The notes: generated by a model not told the origin, from the sequence alone. Positions 9,072-19,365 are shown, numbered from the stretch's first letter. The stretch: 64,000 nt of DNA from Hyphococcus flavus (GCF_028748065.1 NZ_CP118166.1:3115501-3179500); one strand, 5' to 3'. A program made the numbers and translations.

Positions 9072-9869
9072 ATGACGGACTGGGTTATTTTCGCCACATG
9101 TTTGCTGGCTGGTCTGTTGATCGGCAGCTTTTTGAACGTCGTTATCCATCGCGGCCCGGCGCAATGGAAACTTGTCGATTCGAGCGATCGCGGCACGCTC
9201 GTCTCACCGCGTTCGTATTGCCCGGATTGCAAGGCGCCGATCAGCTCGATCCATTTGATTCCGCTGCTTGGGTTCGCGGTATTACGCGGCAAATGCGCAA
9301 CCTGTGCGTCGAGAATCCCAATTCGATACCCCCTCGTTGAACTCATGGGCGGATTGGCGGGGATTATCGCTGTCGCCATTTTCGGATTCTCAACGACCGC
9401 ACTCCTGGCTGCATTATTTTTCTGGTTTTTGATCGCCCTTTCCTTCATCGATTTCGAGACCGGCTACTTGCCGGACGCTTTAACCATTCCGCTGATAATT
9501 CTCGGCCTGGCGGCCAATGTAATCGACCTTTTCACCAGCTTTCCCAACGCCCTGATCGGCGCCGCTGTCGGCTATCTTGTCTTCCGTCTTATCGGCGCAG
9601 CATTTCATCGCTTGCGCGGGCTGGAAGGACTCGGACAGGGCGACGCCAAGCTGCTGGCTGCATTGGGCGCCTGGCTCGGCTGGCTGGCGCTGGCGCCTAT
9701 TGTCTTTACCGCCGCGATTCTCGCCTTGGGCGCCGTTGGAGCGTTGCGGCTATCAGGCAAAAAGATCGCCGGTGATACGCCGATCCCGTTCGGTCCGGCG
9801 CTTGGCGCGGCTGGCGCGCTCGCCATGGTCGCCAACGGCCTCGACCTGCCTGCCTATTATTGGCGTTAG
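9072..9869 (+). CDS. prepilin peptidase / N-methyltransferase (type IV prepilin leader peptidase family)
   Basis: Integral inner-membrane aspartic protease (family A24) that cleaves and N-methylates prepilins and pseudopilins. The 265 aa protein has the N-terminal zinc tetracysteine (CPDCKAPI with CATC), needed for the methyltransferase part, and the two catalytic Asp motifs: DFETGYLPD and GLGQGDAKLL (GxGD type). At least seven hydrophobic segments are visible. It faces the receptor/lipoprotein operon and the gsp genes, so it probably serves the GspG-K pseudopilins (GspO); use by type IV pili as well cannot be excluded. Confidence 0.92.
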   Translation: MTDWVIFATCLLAGLLIGSFLNVVIHRGPAQWKLVDSSDRGTLVSPRSYCPDCKAPISSIHLIPLLGFAVLRGKCATCASRIPIRYPLVELMGGLAGIIAVAIFGFSTTALLAALFFWFLIALSFIDFETGYLPDALTIPLIILGLAANVIDLFTSFPNALIGAAVGYLVFRLIGAAFHRLRGLEGLGQGDAKLLAALGAWLGWLALAPIVFTAAILALGAVGALRLSGKKIAGDTPIPFGPALGAAGALAMVANGLDLPAYYWR

Positions 9870-10640
9870 TTATTTTCCCTTGAACTGGGGTTTTCGTTTT
9901 TCGAACAGCGCACGCACGCCCTCGGCGCAGTCTTCGGTTGTTATCAAGTCGCGCTGAAACATGGCTTCGAGCGCCATGGCGTTTGGCAGGTCTTTTTGCG
10001 TCGCGGCCCGGAATGCGCGTTTTGTCTGCGCCAGCGCCAGCGGCGCCCGCTGTGTTAACGAAGACGCCCAGTCCAAAGCACTCTTCAAGACCTCGTCTGC
10101 TGGCGTGACGCGATTAACCAATCCCCATTCAAGCGCGCGTGCGGCGTCAAGCTTTTCCGCTTCAATGGCAAGTTGATAGGCGCGGGCGTACCCGACTTGC
10201 TGCGTCAACAATTGCGAAAGCCCGCCGTCGGGCACAAGACCGATATTGGCGAAAGCGCTCATCAGATAGGCGTCCTCGCTCATCACACGCAAGTCACAAG
10301 TCAGCGCCGTCGTCATGCCGATCCCGGCCGCCGGCCCGTTGATTGCTGCGATCACCGGCTTCGGCATCGTCTGTATGGCAATTAAAAACGCCGCATACTC
10401 CGTATTCAGAATTTCTTCGATGCTGTATTCTTCATTGACCGACGTCACGTCCGCCCCGGCGCAAAAGGCTCGCCCCTCGCCCGTGATAACCACGGCCCTG
10501 ACAGCCTTGTCCGTCGCCGCCCGTTTCACCGCCGCCGCCATATCGGCGCGCATCTGTGGGTCATAGGCATTTAGTTTTCCCGGTCGGTTGAGCGTGATCA
10601 GCGCAACAGCATCCTGCGGAATTTCATATTTCACGGTCAT
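9870..10640 (-). CDS. enoyl-CoA hydratase/isomerase family protein
   Basis: Crotonase-fold acyl-CoA enzyme, 256 aa. Visible family motifs: ITLNRPGKLNAY, the oxyanion-hole segments GRAFCAGADV and AINGPAAGIGM, and FANIGLVPDGG. The Glu of the GGGCEL-type hydratase motif is missing and the second catalytic position reads VPDGG, which is the pattern of PaaG-like and Delta3,Delta2-enoyl-CoA isomerases rather than classical hydratases. Probably involved in fatty acid or aromatic acyl-CoA breakdown; exact substrate unknown. Its stop directly abuts the convergent peptidase gene. Start ATG 10640 has AGAGGAAA upstream. Confidence 0.85.
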   Translation of the reverse strand: MTVKYEIPQDAVALITLNRPGKLNAYDPQMRADMAAAVKRAATDKAVRAVVITGEGRAFCAGADVTSVNEEYSIEEILNTEYAAFLIAIQTMPKPVIAAINGPAAGIGMTTALTCDLRVMSEDAYLMSAFANIGLVPDGGLSQLLTQQVGYARAYQLAIEAEKLDAARALEWGLVNRVTPADEVLKSALDWASSLTQRAPLALAQTKRAFRAATQKDLPNAMALEAMFQRDLITTEDCAEGVRALFEKRKPQFKGK

Positions 10641-10761
10641 TGTAATTTCCTCTGACGGATCATGGGCTTGCCTCAGCCATCATCGCCCCTGTCCGCGCCG
10701 ATTGCAAAGCCAGTTGGCAGTGCTTAGGCAGTAGCCTGTGACCCGAGAAAAGGAGACCTGC

Positions 10762-12210
10762 ATGACCGACAGCCGTTTTTTCCGCGAAGCTTGTTTTATT
10801 GGCGGCGAGTGGGTCAGCGCTGCTGGCGACGCCATCAAGGTCAACAACCCCGCCACCGGAGAGATCATCGGGGCCGTGCCGAAACTTGGCCGTGAAGAAA
10901 CCGCGAAAGCAATCGATGCGGCATCGACGGCTTTTCCCGAATGGCGCGCCACCTCGCCCGATGAACGGGCGAAATACTGCATGGCTATTCACGATGCGCT
11001 CATGGACAATCAACCGGCGCTGGGCGAACTCCTGACCATTGAAATGGGCAAACCGCTTGCGGAGGCCAAAGGGGAAATCGCCTATGGCGCCGCGTTCTTT
11101 AAATGGTTCGCCGAGGAAGCCCGGCGGGTTTATGGCGACATCATTCCCTCGCCCTGGGCCGACAAGCGCATTGTCGTCACAAAGGAACCGGTTGGGGTCG
11201 TCGGCTCCATCACGCCATGGAATTTTCCGAACGCCATGATCGCGCGCAAGGCGGCCGCAGCGCTTGCATCCGGCTGCACCATCGTCTGCAAACCGGCGAG
11301 CCAGACGCCGTTTTCGGCACTTGCTTTTGGGGTTATCGCGGAAGACGTTGGACTGCCCAAGGGCGTGTTGAATGTCATCACCGGATCGGCGGCGGCGATA
11401 GCCGATGAATTGTGTGAAAACGATGCGGTTAGAAAAATCACCTTCACCGGATCGACGGAAATCGGCAAATCTCTTTCCGCCAAAGCCATGGCGAAGTTGA
11501 AGCGCGTTTCCATGGAGCTTGGCGGCAACGCGCCGCTGATTATCTTTGACGACGCCGACCTCGATGCGGCGCTTGACGGCGCCATTGCCTGTAAATTCCG
11601 CAACTCCGGACAAACGTGTGTTTGCGCCAACCGCATTCTTGTCCAATCGGGCATCTATGACGCCTTTTCCGAAAAACTTTCCCAAAAGGTGCGGGCTCTT
11701 AAGGTCGGTGATGGTCTGGCGGACGGGACCGATCAGGGGCCGCTTATCGACGACAGCGCTATTCAGAAAGTCGAAGAGCATATTGAAGACGCAACAAGGA
11801 AAGGCGCGTCGATTACTGCCGGCGGCAAGCGCCACGAAAAAGGCGGCACTTATTTCGAGCCGACGCTGCTCACTGACGTCACGGCGGATATGCTGATCGC
11901 AAAAGATGAGACCTTTGGCCCCGTGGCGCCGCTTTTCCGTTTCGATACGGAAGAAGAAGCGGTGAAGATGGCGAACGATACCGAATACGGCCTCGCCTCC
12001 TACTTTTACACCAAAGATCTTGGCCGCGCGTGGCGCGTGATGGAAGCGCTCGAGTACGGCATGGTCGCCGTGAATGAAGGTATCCTGTCGACGCCGACAG
12101 CGCCGTTCGGCGGCGTGAAAGAATCCGGTTTCGGCCGGGAAGGCTCGAAATACGGTCTCGAGGATTACCTCAACATCAAATACGGCCTGTTCGGCGGTCT
12201 TGGAAAATAG
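10762..12210 (+). CDS. gabD: NAD(P)-dependent succinate-semialdehyde dehydrogenase
   Basis: Aldehyde dehydrogenase of 482 aa that oxidises succinate semialdehyde to succinate, the second step of GABA use. Diagnostic segments are the cofactor-binding ITPWNFPNAMIARKAAAAL and FTGSTEIGK, the general-base Glu in MELGGNAPLI, and the catalytic Cys286 in NSGQTCVCANR; the double-Cys TCVC is typical of the GabD group. The start ATG 10762 follows AAAGGAGA at ideal spacing; an in-frame upstream ATG at 10738 lacks this. It is divergent from the crotonase gene. No transaminase (gabT) gene is adjacent. Confidence 0.92.
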   Translation: MTDSRFFREACFIGGEWVSAAGDAIKVNNPATGEIIGAVPKLGREETAKAIDAASTAFPEWRATSPDERAKYCMAIHDALMDNQPALGELLTIEMGKPLAEAKGEIAYGAAFFKWFAEEARRVYGDIIPSPWADKRIVVTKEPVGVVGSITPWNFPNAMIARKAAAALASGCTIVCKPASQTPFSALAFGVIAEDVGLPKGVLNVITGSAAAIADELCENDAVRKITFTGSTEIGKSLSAKAMAKLKRVSMELGGNAPLIIFDDADLDAALDGAIACKFRNSGQTCVCANRILVQSGIYDAFSEKLSQKVRALKVGDGLADGTDQGPLIDDSAIQKVEEHIEDATRKGASITAGGKRHEKGGTYFEPTLLTDVTADMLIAKDETFGPVAPLFRFDTEEEAVKMANDTEYGLASYFYTKDLGRAWRVMEALEYGMVAVNEGILSTPTAPFGGVKESGFGREGSKYGLEDYLNIKYGLFGGLGK

Positions 12211-12587
12211 CGTCATTTTTTGTGCAAAAAACTGGCGCGGCGCCCCCTCTCTCGCTTCTTTGTTTTGGCGCGGCGTCTGGCCTGTAGCCGATTGTTGTAC
12301 AAGTTCCCTGGAATAATTGTTGTGCAACTTTTTGGGTTTAACGACGAACTCCGACAGAACCACATGACGGACTTGACCCGGCATCCAGACAGCATAGTTC
12401 AAAGTATCCGGCAGGGGCCGGCCCCAAGCACTTATTGAATCAGTGTTCTCACTAACAGTGTTGGCATAAATAAACTTCATCCGCGGATAATAAGACCTGC
12501 CGGAAACCCGGGGATAACCTTCCACCGAAACTGGGTTTCCTTTAAATTTTCATCAGATAAGGCGTATTTTCAGAACGCCATTTCGCT
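12211..12587. other. 377-base gap without a convincing gene
   Basis: Between the convergent gabD and glycosyltransferase genes. Short open frames exist on both strands but none has a ribosome site or a recognisable product. A short CCGGAAACCCGGGG-type palindromic patch lies near 12497-12515. Nothing else seen. Confidence 0.5.
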
Positions 12588-13814
12588 TTATGCGTGTGCG
12601 GACTTGTCACGCATTTGCTCTGCGCACGACGCCGAAAAAAGCGCTTTCAATTTCGCTGCTTCCTTGTCCACATCGTGCGCCAGTTCCACACGGCGGCGTC
12701 CTTCCGCTGCTTTGGCGACAAGCAGGTCTTCTGATGAATTGAGCGCTGACCGCAAGGCGCCGATCAGCGCCTTGCGGTCGCCCGCCGGAATGATCCAGCC
12801 GCAACCGTCATCGACAAGTTCCGGTATGCCCGCGATGTAAGTGGATATGACCGGACGGCCGAGCGCCAAGGCTTCCATGATCACCACAGGCAACCCTTCG
12901 GCGAATGTCGGCAGCAGAAAGCATCGCCCGCCTGAAACGGCCTCGCGAACTTTTTCGTTTTCCATCCAGCCGGTGATTTCAACATTTTCCGCAACGCCGC
13001 AGCGTTCGATCTCTGCTTCAATCTCCGCCCGCGATTCTCCGTCGCCGATCAACGTGACTTTGATATCCGGAAATTCGGCCTTCAGCGCAGCAACCGCCGC
13101 CGGGATCTGCGCCTGCCCTTTTTGCGGACAAAGGCGCCCAACGCAGACAATCTCTTGTGTGCGCGGCACGCCGCTGAAATCAAAATCTTTCAGATTGAGG
13201 CCGCAATGCACAATGTGAATTTTTTCAGCCGCTTTGATCGATGAAAACCGGATAATCTGTGACTTACAGAAATTCGAAATCGCGATCACGAAGGCTGCGT
13301 GTTCGATTTTTTCCGGAAAGCTCAACAGTGGTGCATCTGTTAGCTCATCCGGACCGTGCACCGTAAAAGAATAGGACGGCCCGCCCATAATGCGCGCCAG
13401 CATGGCGACCGCCGTTGCATTGGTCGAAAAATGCACGTGCACATGATCGATCTCGTCTCGTTTCGCACGCTGGCGAAAATAGACCGCTTCCAGAAAATAC
13501 GCCGCATGACGAATGAAACCGCCACGCGCATTTTTTTTCAGGCGCCGCCATGGCCCTATCGCTCTCGCCAGTCCGGCGGGATTTGTAAAACACGCGCGAA
13601 TAAATGCACCGAGCAAGCCGAGGGCGTTGCCGGATAATATGTAGCGGGTTTTTTCGATTTCCGCCTTATCCAGCGGATCAACAAGCGCATCATCCCACTG
13701 CCGCATGGCGTATCGCGTAACGCTTATGCCGCGACGCTCCAGCGCCTCGATTTCACGACGAATGAACGTCGTCGAAATCAGCGGATATGTGTTCATGAGA
13801 TAGGCGAGATTCAC
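12588..13814 (-). CDS. GT4-type glycosyltransferase
   Basis: Retaining GT-B glycosyltransferase of about 408 aa, acting at the inner membrane on exopolysaccharide or lipopolysaccharide precursors. The N-terminal domain begins NLAYLMNTYPLISTTFIRREI, as in WcaL/colanic-acid type enzymes. The C-terminal nucleotide-sugar domain has VGRLCPQKGQ, LIGDGESR and the E-x7-E motif EGLPVVIMEALALGRPVI. The start chosen is GTG 13814, preceded by GAAGG; a TTG at 13829 gives five more residues. Sugar and acceptor are unknown, and no other polysaccharide genes are nearby. Confidence 0.8.
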   Translation of the reverse strand: MNLAYLMNTYPLISTTFIRREIEALERRGISVTRYAMRQWDDALVDPLDKAEIEKTRYILSGNALGLLGAFIRACFTNPAGLARAIGPWRRLKKNARGGFIRHAAYFLEAVYFRQRAKRDEIDHVHVHFSTNATAVAMLARIMGGPSYSFTVHGPDELTDAPLLSFPEKIEHAAFVIAISNFCKSQIIRFSSIKAAEKIHIVHCGLNLKDFDFSGVPRTQEIVCVGRLCPQKGQAQIPAAVAALKAEFPDIKVTLIGDGESRAEIEAEIERCGVAENVEITGWMENEKVREAVSGGRCFLLPTFAEGLPVVIMEALALGRPVISTYIAGIPELVDDGCGWIIPAGDRKALIGALRSALNSSEDLLVAKAAEGRRRVELAHDVDKEAAKLKALFSASCAEQMRDKSAHA

Positions 13815-13908
13815 GAGGACAGCCTTCAAACGTCAGCGGAATGCAGTTCACCCACCGTTCTGACGCAGTTTGGTAACCAAACTCTTGATTGAAGCGAAAC
13901 GCTATACT

Positions 13909-14355
13909 TTACGCCGCAACCTTCATCGAAACGATCTTTGTTGGCGTTGACGGCGGCTCGCCGCGATTCATCGCGTCCACATGCTCCATCCCGTCTACGA
14001 CCTTGCCCCAGGCCGTGTACTGACCATCGAGGAACGAAGCGTCGTCAAAACAGATAAAGAACTGGCTGTCGGCGCTATTGGGGTTTTGCGCCCGCGCCAT
14101 GGAGCAAACACCGCGCTGATGACTGACATCATTGAACTCGGCGTCGATGTTCTGACCCGAGCCGCCGGTGCCATCGCCGCGCGGACAACCCATTTGCGCC
14201 ATGAAGCCGTCGATAACGCGATGCGCGCTGAGCCCGTCGTAAAACCCGTCTTCGGCGAGTTCCTTGATCCGCGCCACATGGTTCGGCGCTTTTTCAGGAA
14301 ACATCTCAATCGTGACGTCACCGGTATCAAGGCTTAAAATCAGCTTATCGCTCAT
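13909..14355 (-). CDS. cytoplasmic cyclophilin-type peptidyl-prolyl isomerase
   Basis: Cis-trans prolyl isomerase of 148 aa without a signal peptide. The cyclophilin core is complete: FYDGLSAHRVIDGFMAQ (active-site Arg), GDGTGGSGQNI, MARAQNPNSADSQFFI and the Trp-containing YTAWGKVVDGM. It overlaps the upstream, exported cyclophilin gene by four bases (ATGA), so the two are translationally coupled and give the cell a cytoplasmic and an envelope version from one mRNA. PpiB-like. Confidence 0.92.
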   Translation of the reverse strand: MSDKLILSLDTGDVTIEMFPEKAPNHVARIKELAEDGFYDGLSAHRVIDGFMAQMGCPRGDGTGGSGQNIDAEFNDVSHQRGVCSMARAQNPNSADSQFFICFDDASFLDGQYTAWGKVVDGMEHVDAMNRGEPPSTPTKIVSMKVAA

Positions 14356-15254
14356 CGTTCTATCTTCCCGTCTTTCTTGATTGGCACGCGAATTTCGCAG
14401 ATGTCCTTCACATAGCTGTCTTCGCTCACATCCTCCGTGAGCTGCAGATACTGTTTGAAGGTTTCGCTGCTGGTATTCAGCACCCGGATATTTTCGCGTT
14501 GCGATGCTGGAATATCGGCTTCCAACCGCACGCGAATAATCGGTGTCGGACGGCTGGGCGGCTCGCCGCGCACAATGCGCCGCGTCGCCTCAAAGCCGTC
14601 AACGATCCAGCCCCAGCCGGTATAGCGCTTGTCGAGGTTAAGACGTGAATCGCCAATCATCAAAAAGAACTGACTGTTGGCGCTGTTCGGATCGGTAGCG
14701 CGCGCCATGGACATAACGCCCGGGCAGTGCAACGGCCATAATTTGACAGAATTAGTAGTCAGGAATGACCGCAACCCTTCGGGTTGCGCGGCCGCCGGCA
14801 TGCCGTCCACATACCCAACGCGGGGCGCGATCCGGTCACGGCCGATTTGTGTAAAGCCGCTGACTTCGCTTGCCTCACGCGAAAACTCCGCTTCAAGGTC
14901 AGGCTTGTCTGAACCGCCGGTGCCGTCGCCTTTTGGATCACCACCCTGGGCCATAAAGCCCTCGATCACGCGGTGAAACGTAAGGCCGTCATAAAATCCT
15001 TCGCGGGTCAGTTCCTTGATGCGCTGGATATGGTTGGGCGCGAAGTCAGGACGCAGCTCAATGACCACAAGACCGGCCGGCAGGTCCATGTAAAGCGTGT
15101 TTTCAGGATCGAGCGGACGCCACACATCATCAGGCGCGCTTTGTAAAAATTCCAGCGGAGTTGGCTTCGCCGGTTCGTCATCATCATCGGCAAACGCCGC
15201 CGTCACGCCGAGCGCGGCCAGTGACGCCGCCGCCATAATCGCCAGTCTACGCAT
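14352..15254 (-). CDS. exported cyclophilin-type peptidyl-prolyl isomerase
   Basis: Periplasmic prolyl isomerase of 300 aa. The start is the ATG at 15254, which has GAGGAG upstream and opens a clean signal peptide (MRRLAIMAAASLAALGVTAAFA); a frame extending to 15284 has no such support. Core motifs match cyclophilins: FYDGLTFHRVIEGFMAQGGDP, GDGTGGSDKP, MARATDPNSANSQFFLM and YTGWGWIVDGFE. Compared with its downstream partner it carries an insertion (DRIAPRVGYVDGMPAAAQPE) and a 70-residue C-terminal extension. Probably helps folding of envelope proteins. Confidence 0.9.
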   Translation of the reverse strand: MRRLAIMAAASLAALGVTAAFADDDDEPAKPTPLEFLQSAPDDVWRPLDPENTLYMDLPAGLVVIELRPDFAPNHIQRIKELTREGFYDGLTFHRVIEGFMAQGGDPKGDGTGGSDKPDLEAEFSREASEVSGFTQIGRDRIAPRVGYVDGMPAAAQPEGLRSFLTTNSVKLWPLHCPGVMSMARATDPNSANSQFFLMIGDSRLNLDKRYTGWGWIVDGFEATRRIVRGEPPSRPTPIIRVRLEADIPASQRENIRVLNTSSETFKQYLQLTEDVSEDSYVKDICEIRVPIKKDGKIER

Positions 15255-15327
15255 ATTTACTCCTCGTCGGCCCCTGCCAGCCATATTGGGTCCCCGTCAT
15301 ATAGTGCAAACGGCTTGATTTGCGAAA

Positions 15328-15831
15328 TTACGATGCTGCGAACTTAGCTTTCAGCTTTTCCACCACATGAGCGGGTGCAAAAGCGCTGATATCCCCGCCG
15401 AGCCGTGCGATTTCTTTGACCAGCCGCGAGGCGATGGATTGATAGCGGGCGTCGGCCATTAAAAAGACAGTCTCGATCTCGTCATTCAGGGCCTGGTTCA
15501 TGCCGACCATCTGGAATTCGTATTCGAAATCCGAAACCGCGCGTAGGCCACGGACGATGATATTCGCGTTCACTTCTTCGGCGAATTTCATCAGCAGGCT
15601 TTCAAACGGCACAACCCTGATAGGGACGCCGCTGGCTTTCGATATGCGCGCCATTTCCTGTTCGACCATGGCGACGCGTTCCTGGAGGGAAAACAACGGC
15701 CCCTTGTCGCGATTGATGGCGACGCCAATGATCAGCTCATCGACCAGCTTTACCGCGCGCTCAACGATATCCACATGACCCATGGTCAGCGGATCGAACG
15801 TTCCCGGATAGAGGCCGATCAGTTTTGTCAT
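15328..15831 (-). CDS. coaD: phosphopantetheine adenylyltransferase
   Basis: Fourth step of coenzyme A synthesis: ATP plus 4'-phosphopantetheine to dephospho-CoA. The 167 aa sequence has the nucleotidyltransferase motif [19 protein letters not shown] (TxGH), the [15 protein letters not shown] phosphopantetheine-binding segment and the C-terminal SSxxVKE-like region ([15 protein letters not shown]). Length is typical. Its ATG overlaps the gyrA stop by four bases, a gene order common in alphaproteobacteria. Confidence 0.96.
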   Translation of the reverse strand: MTKLIGLYPGTFDPLTMGHVDIVERAVKLVDELIIGVAINRDKGPLFSLQERVAMVEQEMARISKASGVPIRVVPFESLLMKFAEEVNANIIVRGLRAVSDFEYEFQMVGMNQALNDEIETVFLMADARYQSIASRLVKEIARLGGDISAFAPAHVVEKLKAKFAAS

Positions 15832-18587
15832 TCTTCCTCCGCCTCGGCCCCGGTCTCATCGTCTTCATCACCGTCAACATCTTCGATGCGGCCGACAGAA
15901 ACCACATGCTCGTCCTCGCGCGTACGGAAGATGGTAACCCCTTGCGTGTTGCGCCCGGCGATGCGGATGTCGTCGACCGGCGTTCTGATCAACTGGCCGC
16001 CATCGGTGACAAGCATGATCTGATCTGAATCTTCAGTCGGGAACGCCGCCACGACAGGGCCGTTCCTGTCCGTGGTCTGGATCGCGATGATGCCTTTGCC
16101 GCCGCGTCCAGACGTTCTGTATTCGTAGGACGAGGTGCGTTTGCCGTAACCGTTTTCAGTGACAGTCAGGATAAATTGTTCCGCGGCGCCGAGTTCTGCG
16201 AGACGCTCCGGACTGATCGCCACGTCAGGTGTTTCCGTGTCCTCCGGATCTTCAACATCCTGCTCGCCAGCAGCACGGCGCATGGCGGCGGCGTGTTTCA
16301 GATACGCCTTTGCTTCATCGGAAGAAGTATCCACATGGCGCAGCACCGCCATGGAAATGACCGAGTTGCCCTTGTCGAGCTTGATGCCGCGCACGCCCGT
16401 TGATGTACGCCCGGCGAATACGCGCACCGCGTCCACTGGGAAGCGGATGCACATGCCGGCGGCTGTCGTCAGCAACACGTCTTCGTCTTCGCGGCAGACC
16501 TGAACGCCAATGATACGATCACCCTCATCGAGCTTCATGGCGATCTTGCCGTTGCGGTTAACTCGCTGGAAGTCGGAAAGCTTGTTGCGGCGGACATTAC
16601 CGGACTTCGTGCCGAACATGACGTGAAGCTGTTCCCAGGCTTCTTCGTCTTCGGGAAGCGGCAGAATGTTGGTGACGCGCTCGTCAGGCCCCAGAGGAAG
16701 CAAGTTTACAAATGCTTTGCCGCGCGACGTCGGCGCGCCTTCCGGCAGGCGCCATAATTTCAACTTATAGGCCATGCCCGTCGATGTGAAGAACAACAGC
16801 GGCGTGTGTGTGTGACCGACGAAAAGCTGATTGACGAAATCCTCGTCCTTGAACTTCATGCCGGCGCGACCCTTGCCGCCGCGTTTTTGCGCGCGATAGG
16901 TCGAAAGCGCGGTACGTTTCACGTAACCCGCATGGGTAACGGTAACGACCATCTCCTCGCGCGCGATCAGGTCTTCGTCTTCGACCTCGCCTTCCGCATC
17001 GACGATCTCGGTCCGGCGCGGCGTGGCGAACTCATCACGCACGGCCGTCAACTCATCCTTGATGATAGTCATGACACGATCGCGGTTGCGCAGGATGTCG
17101 AGATAATCGGCGATCTTGTCAGCGAGGCCTTTTAGCTCGTCGCCAATTTCATCGCGGCCCAGCGCGGTCAAACGCTGCAGACGCAGATCGAGGATTGCTT
17201 TCGCCTGCTCCTCTGACAGCCGCAGGGTCTTGCCGTCCGTCATCAGGTGACGCGGATCAGCGACCAGTTCGACCAGCGGCGCCAAATCCTTCGCCGGCCA
17301 GTCACGCTCCATCAATTGTTCTTTGGCTGTCGCCGGGTCTGGCGCATTGCGGATCAACGAAACGATTTCATCGATATTCGCAACGGCGATGGCGAGACCG
17401 ACCAACACATGCGCGCGATCACGCGCCTTGTTGAGATCGAATTTCGTGCGGCGGGTGATGACCTCCTCGCGGAAGTCAATAAACGCCGAAAGAATATCAC
17501 GCAGTGCAAGCTGCTGCGGTTTGCCGCCATTAAGCGCCAGCATGTTCACGCCGAAACTCGTCTGCAGTTGCGAATGGCGATAAAGCTGGTTCAGCACCAC
17601 GTCAGGCGCGGCGTCGCGGCGTAATTCGACTACAACGCGGATGCCCTGACGATTAGACTCATCGCGAATGTCGGCGATGCCCTCGATCTTCTTTTCTCGA
17701 ACGAGGCCGGCAATGCGCTCGACCATCAGCGCCTTGTTTACCTGATATGGAATTTCGCTGATGATAATGCCGTAGCGGTCCTTGCGCACTTCCTCGATCG
17801 TCGCGCGGCCGCGCATGACCACCGAGCCGCGTCCCAACAGAAGCCCTGCTTTAGAACCTGCGCGGCCGAGGATGATGCCGCCGGTTGGAAAGTCCGGACC
17901 CGGCACAATTTCGATCAGTTCCTCATCTGAGATTTCCGGGCGATCAATCATCTCCAGCGTTGCATTGACCACTTCACCCAGATTGTGCGGCGGGATATTT
18001 GTCGCCATGCCGACAGCAATGCCGCCAGCGCCGTTCACAAGCAGGTTGGGATAGCGCGCCGGAAGAACAATCGGCTCGCTCTCAGAACCGTCATAGTTCT
18101 CTTGAAACGCGACCGTATCTTTTTCGATGTCTTCGAGCAGCGAATGGGCCGGCTTGCCCATGCGTACTTCCGTATAACGCATGGCCGCTGGCGGATCGCC
18201 GTCAATCGAACCGAAGTTGCCCTGCCCGTCCAGCAACGGAAGACGCATGGAAAAATCCTGCGCCATGCGGACGAGCGCGTCATAAACCGCCTGATCACCA
18301 TGGGGGTGATATTTACCGATGACGTCGCCGACAACGCGTGCAGACTTTTTATATGGTTTGTTCCAGGCGTAACCGTTGCCATGCATCGCCCATAGAATAC
18401 GCCTGTGCACCGGCTTCAGGCCGTCGCGCGCATCGGGGATCGCGCGGGATACAATGACGCTCATGGCGTAGTCGAGATACGACTTGCGCATTTCGTCTTC
18501 GATCGAGATGGAAGACACGCCCTGAGCGGGCATTATGGGTGGCGTTTCGCCGGAATTTTCGTCGTTTTCGCCGTTATCGTCGGCCAC
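15828..18587 (-). CDS. gyrA: DNA gyrase subunit A
   Basis: Type II topoisomerase subunit (919 aa) that cuts and passes DNA to introduce negative supercoils with GyrB. The breakage domain is intact with catalytic Tyr138 in AAMRYTE, and the C-terminal wrapping domain has a GyrA box (QKRGGKGR) and six-blade pinwheel repeats. In the quinolone-determining region ([11 protein letters not shown]) the residue aligned with E. coli Ser83 is Gln99, while the Asp87 equivalent is Asp103. An acidic tail ([18 protein letters not shown]) ends the protein. coaD is translationally coupled downstream. Confidence 0.97.
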   Translation of the reverse strand: MADDNGENDENSGETPPIMPAQGVSSISIEDEMRKSYLDYAMSVIVSRAIPDARDGLKPVHRRILWAMHGNGYAWNKPYKKSARVVGDVIGKYHPHGDQAVYDALVRMAQDFSMRLPLLDGQGNFGSIDGDPPAAMRYTEVRMGKPAHSLLEDIEKDTVAFQENYDGSESEPIVLPARYPNLLVNGAGGIAVGMATNIPPHNLGEVVNATLEMIDRPEISDEELIEIVPGPDFPTGGIILGRAGSKAGLLLGRGSVVMRGRATIEEVRKDRYGIIISEIPYQVNKALMVERIAGLVREKKIEGIADIRDESNRQGIRVVVELRRDAAPDVVLNQLYRHSQLQTSFGVNMLALNGGKPQQLALRDILSAFIDFREEVITRRTKFDLNKARDRAHVLVGLAIAVANIDEIVSLIRNAPDPATAKEQLMERDWPAKDLAPLVELVADPRHLMTDGKTLRLSEEQAKAILDLRLQRLTALGRDEIGDELKGLADKIADYLDILRNRDRVMTIIKDELTAVRDEFATPRRTEIVDAEGEVEDEDLIAREEMVVTVTHAGYVKRTALSTYRAQKRGGKGRAGMKFKDEDFVNQLFVGHTHTPLLFFTSTGMAYKLKLWRLPEGAPTSRGKAFVNLLPLGPDERVTNILPLPEDEEAWEQLHVMFGTKSGNVRRNKLSDFQRVNRNGKIAMKLDEGDRIIGVQVCREDEDVLLTTAAGMCIRFPVDAVRVFAGRTSTGVRGIKLDKGNSVISMAVLRHVDTSSDEAKAYLKHAAAMRRAAGEQDVEDPEDTETPDVAISPERLAELGAAEQFILTVTENGYGKRTSSYEYRTSGRGGKGIIAIQTTDRNGPVVAAFPTEDSDQIMLVTDGGQLIRTPVDDIRIAGRNTQGVTIFRTREDEHVVSVGRIEDVDGDEDDETGAEAEEE

Positions 18588-18703
18588 AGGGTAACCCTTT
18601 GAGAATCAGATGGAAAAGAACGATCCGGCTTAGCATCAGCCCCCTTTAAAGCCAAGCATTCACGCCGGTTTGGGGTCAGTTTATTCGCAGACGTTCTTGA
18701 GCT

Positions 18704-19330
18704 ATGATCTCTGCTAGGAATGTCTTGGAGAAGTTTTTGATTTTACTGCGAAAATATCTCGTGATTTCAATGGCCTCGGCCATATGTCTGATGGCCTGTG
18801 GAAATAATGACCGGAGTGCGGAATCCAGCACATATAAAAGCACTGATTTCGCACCGCTGGCAGAGCAAGGCTGGGCCGATGCGGAAGCGGTTTTTTCATC
18901 CGTTGACGGCGCCGAAAAAGGGCGCGCCCTGTTCAAGAACGCACCCGGTTTGGGCGTAATGATCAGGGTGAGCGTGAGCGGGCTGACGCAGGGCTGGCAC
19001 GCCATTCACCTGCACCAGGTCGCTGATTGCAGCGACGGCGCGGAGGGGTTCAAAGCCTCGGGCGGGCATATCAATCCGGATAATGCAGAGCACGGTTTAT
19101 TGAACCCGAAAGGATATGAAGCGGCGGATATGCCGAACATCTATGCTGGCGCAGACGGAAGCGCGACAGCGGAGGTTTTCAATCCACGGATCACGCTCAC
19201 GGGTGACAATGGCGTTATCGATGCTGACGGTTTCGCGGTGATCGTTCATGAAAGTCCTGACGATCACATGACACAGCCGATTGGCGGCGCCGGCGCGCGC
19301 GTCGCTTGCGCCGCGGTGGCGGCTGGATAA
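18704..19330 (+). CDS. sodC: Cu/Zn superoxide dismutase family lipoprotein
   Basis: Predicted envelope-anchored superoxide dismutase of 208 aa. The hydrophobic leader ends in a lipobox LMAC (Cys32). Copper ligands align at His102 and His104 (IHLHQ), His122 (GGHINP, bridging) and His182 (VHESPDD); Arg199 and the Cys109/Cys201 disulfide pair are present. Of the zinc ligands, His130 and Asp142 are seen, but the His expected three residues before Asp142 is Glu139. So the zinc site is altered. It is followed after 35 bases by the kelch gene, probably in one operon. Start ATG 18704 is tentative; ATG 18770 would leave too short a leader. Confidence 0.82.
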   Translation: MISARNVLEKFLILLRKYLVISMASAICLMACGNNDRSAESSTYKSTDFAPLAEQGWADAEAVFSSVDGAEKGRALFKNAPGLGVMIRVSVSGLTQGWHAIHLHQVADCSDGAEGFKASGGHINPDNAEHGLLNPKGYEAADMPNIYAGADGSATAEVFNPRITLTGDNGVIDADGFAVIVHESPDDHMTQPIGGAGARVACAAVAAG

Positions 19331-19365
19331 GAATTCTGGTGGGGATGTTGCGTAGGGGAGCAAAA

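Noticed and set aside
10660-12525. 621-codon open frame on the minus strand opposite gabD
   Set aside because: It lies antisense to a clear aldehyde dehydrogenase, has no recognisable domain and an amino-acid make-up (many Arg, His, Phe) typical of reversed high-GC coding DNA.
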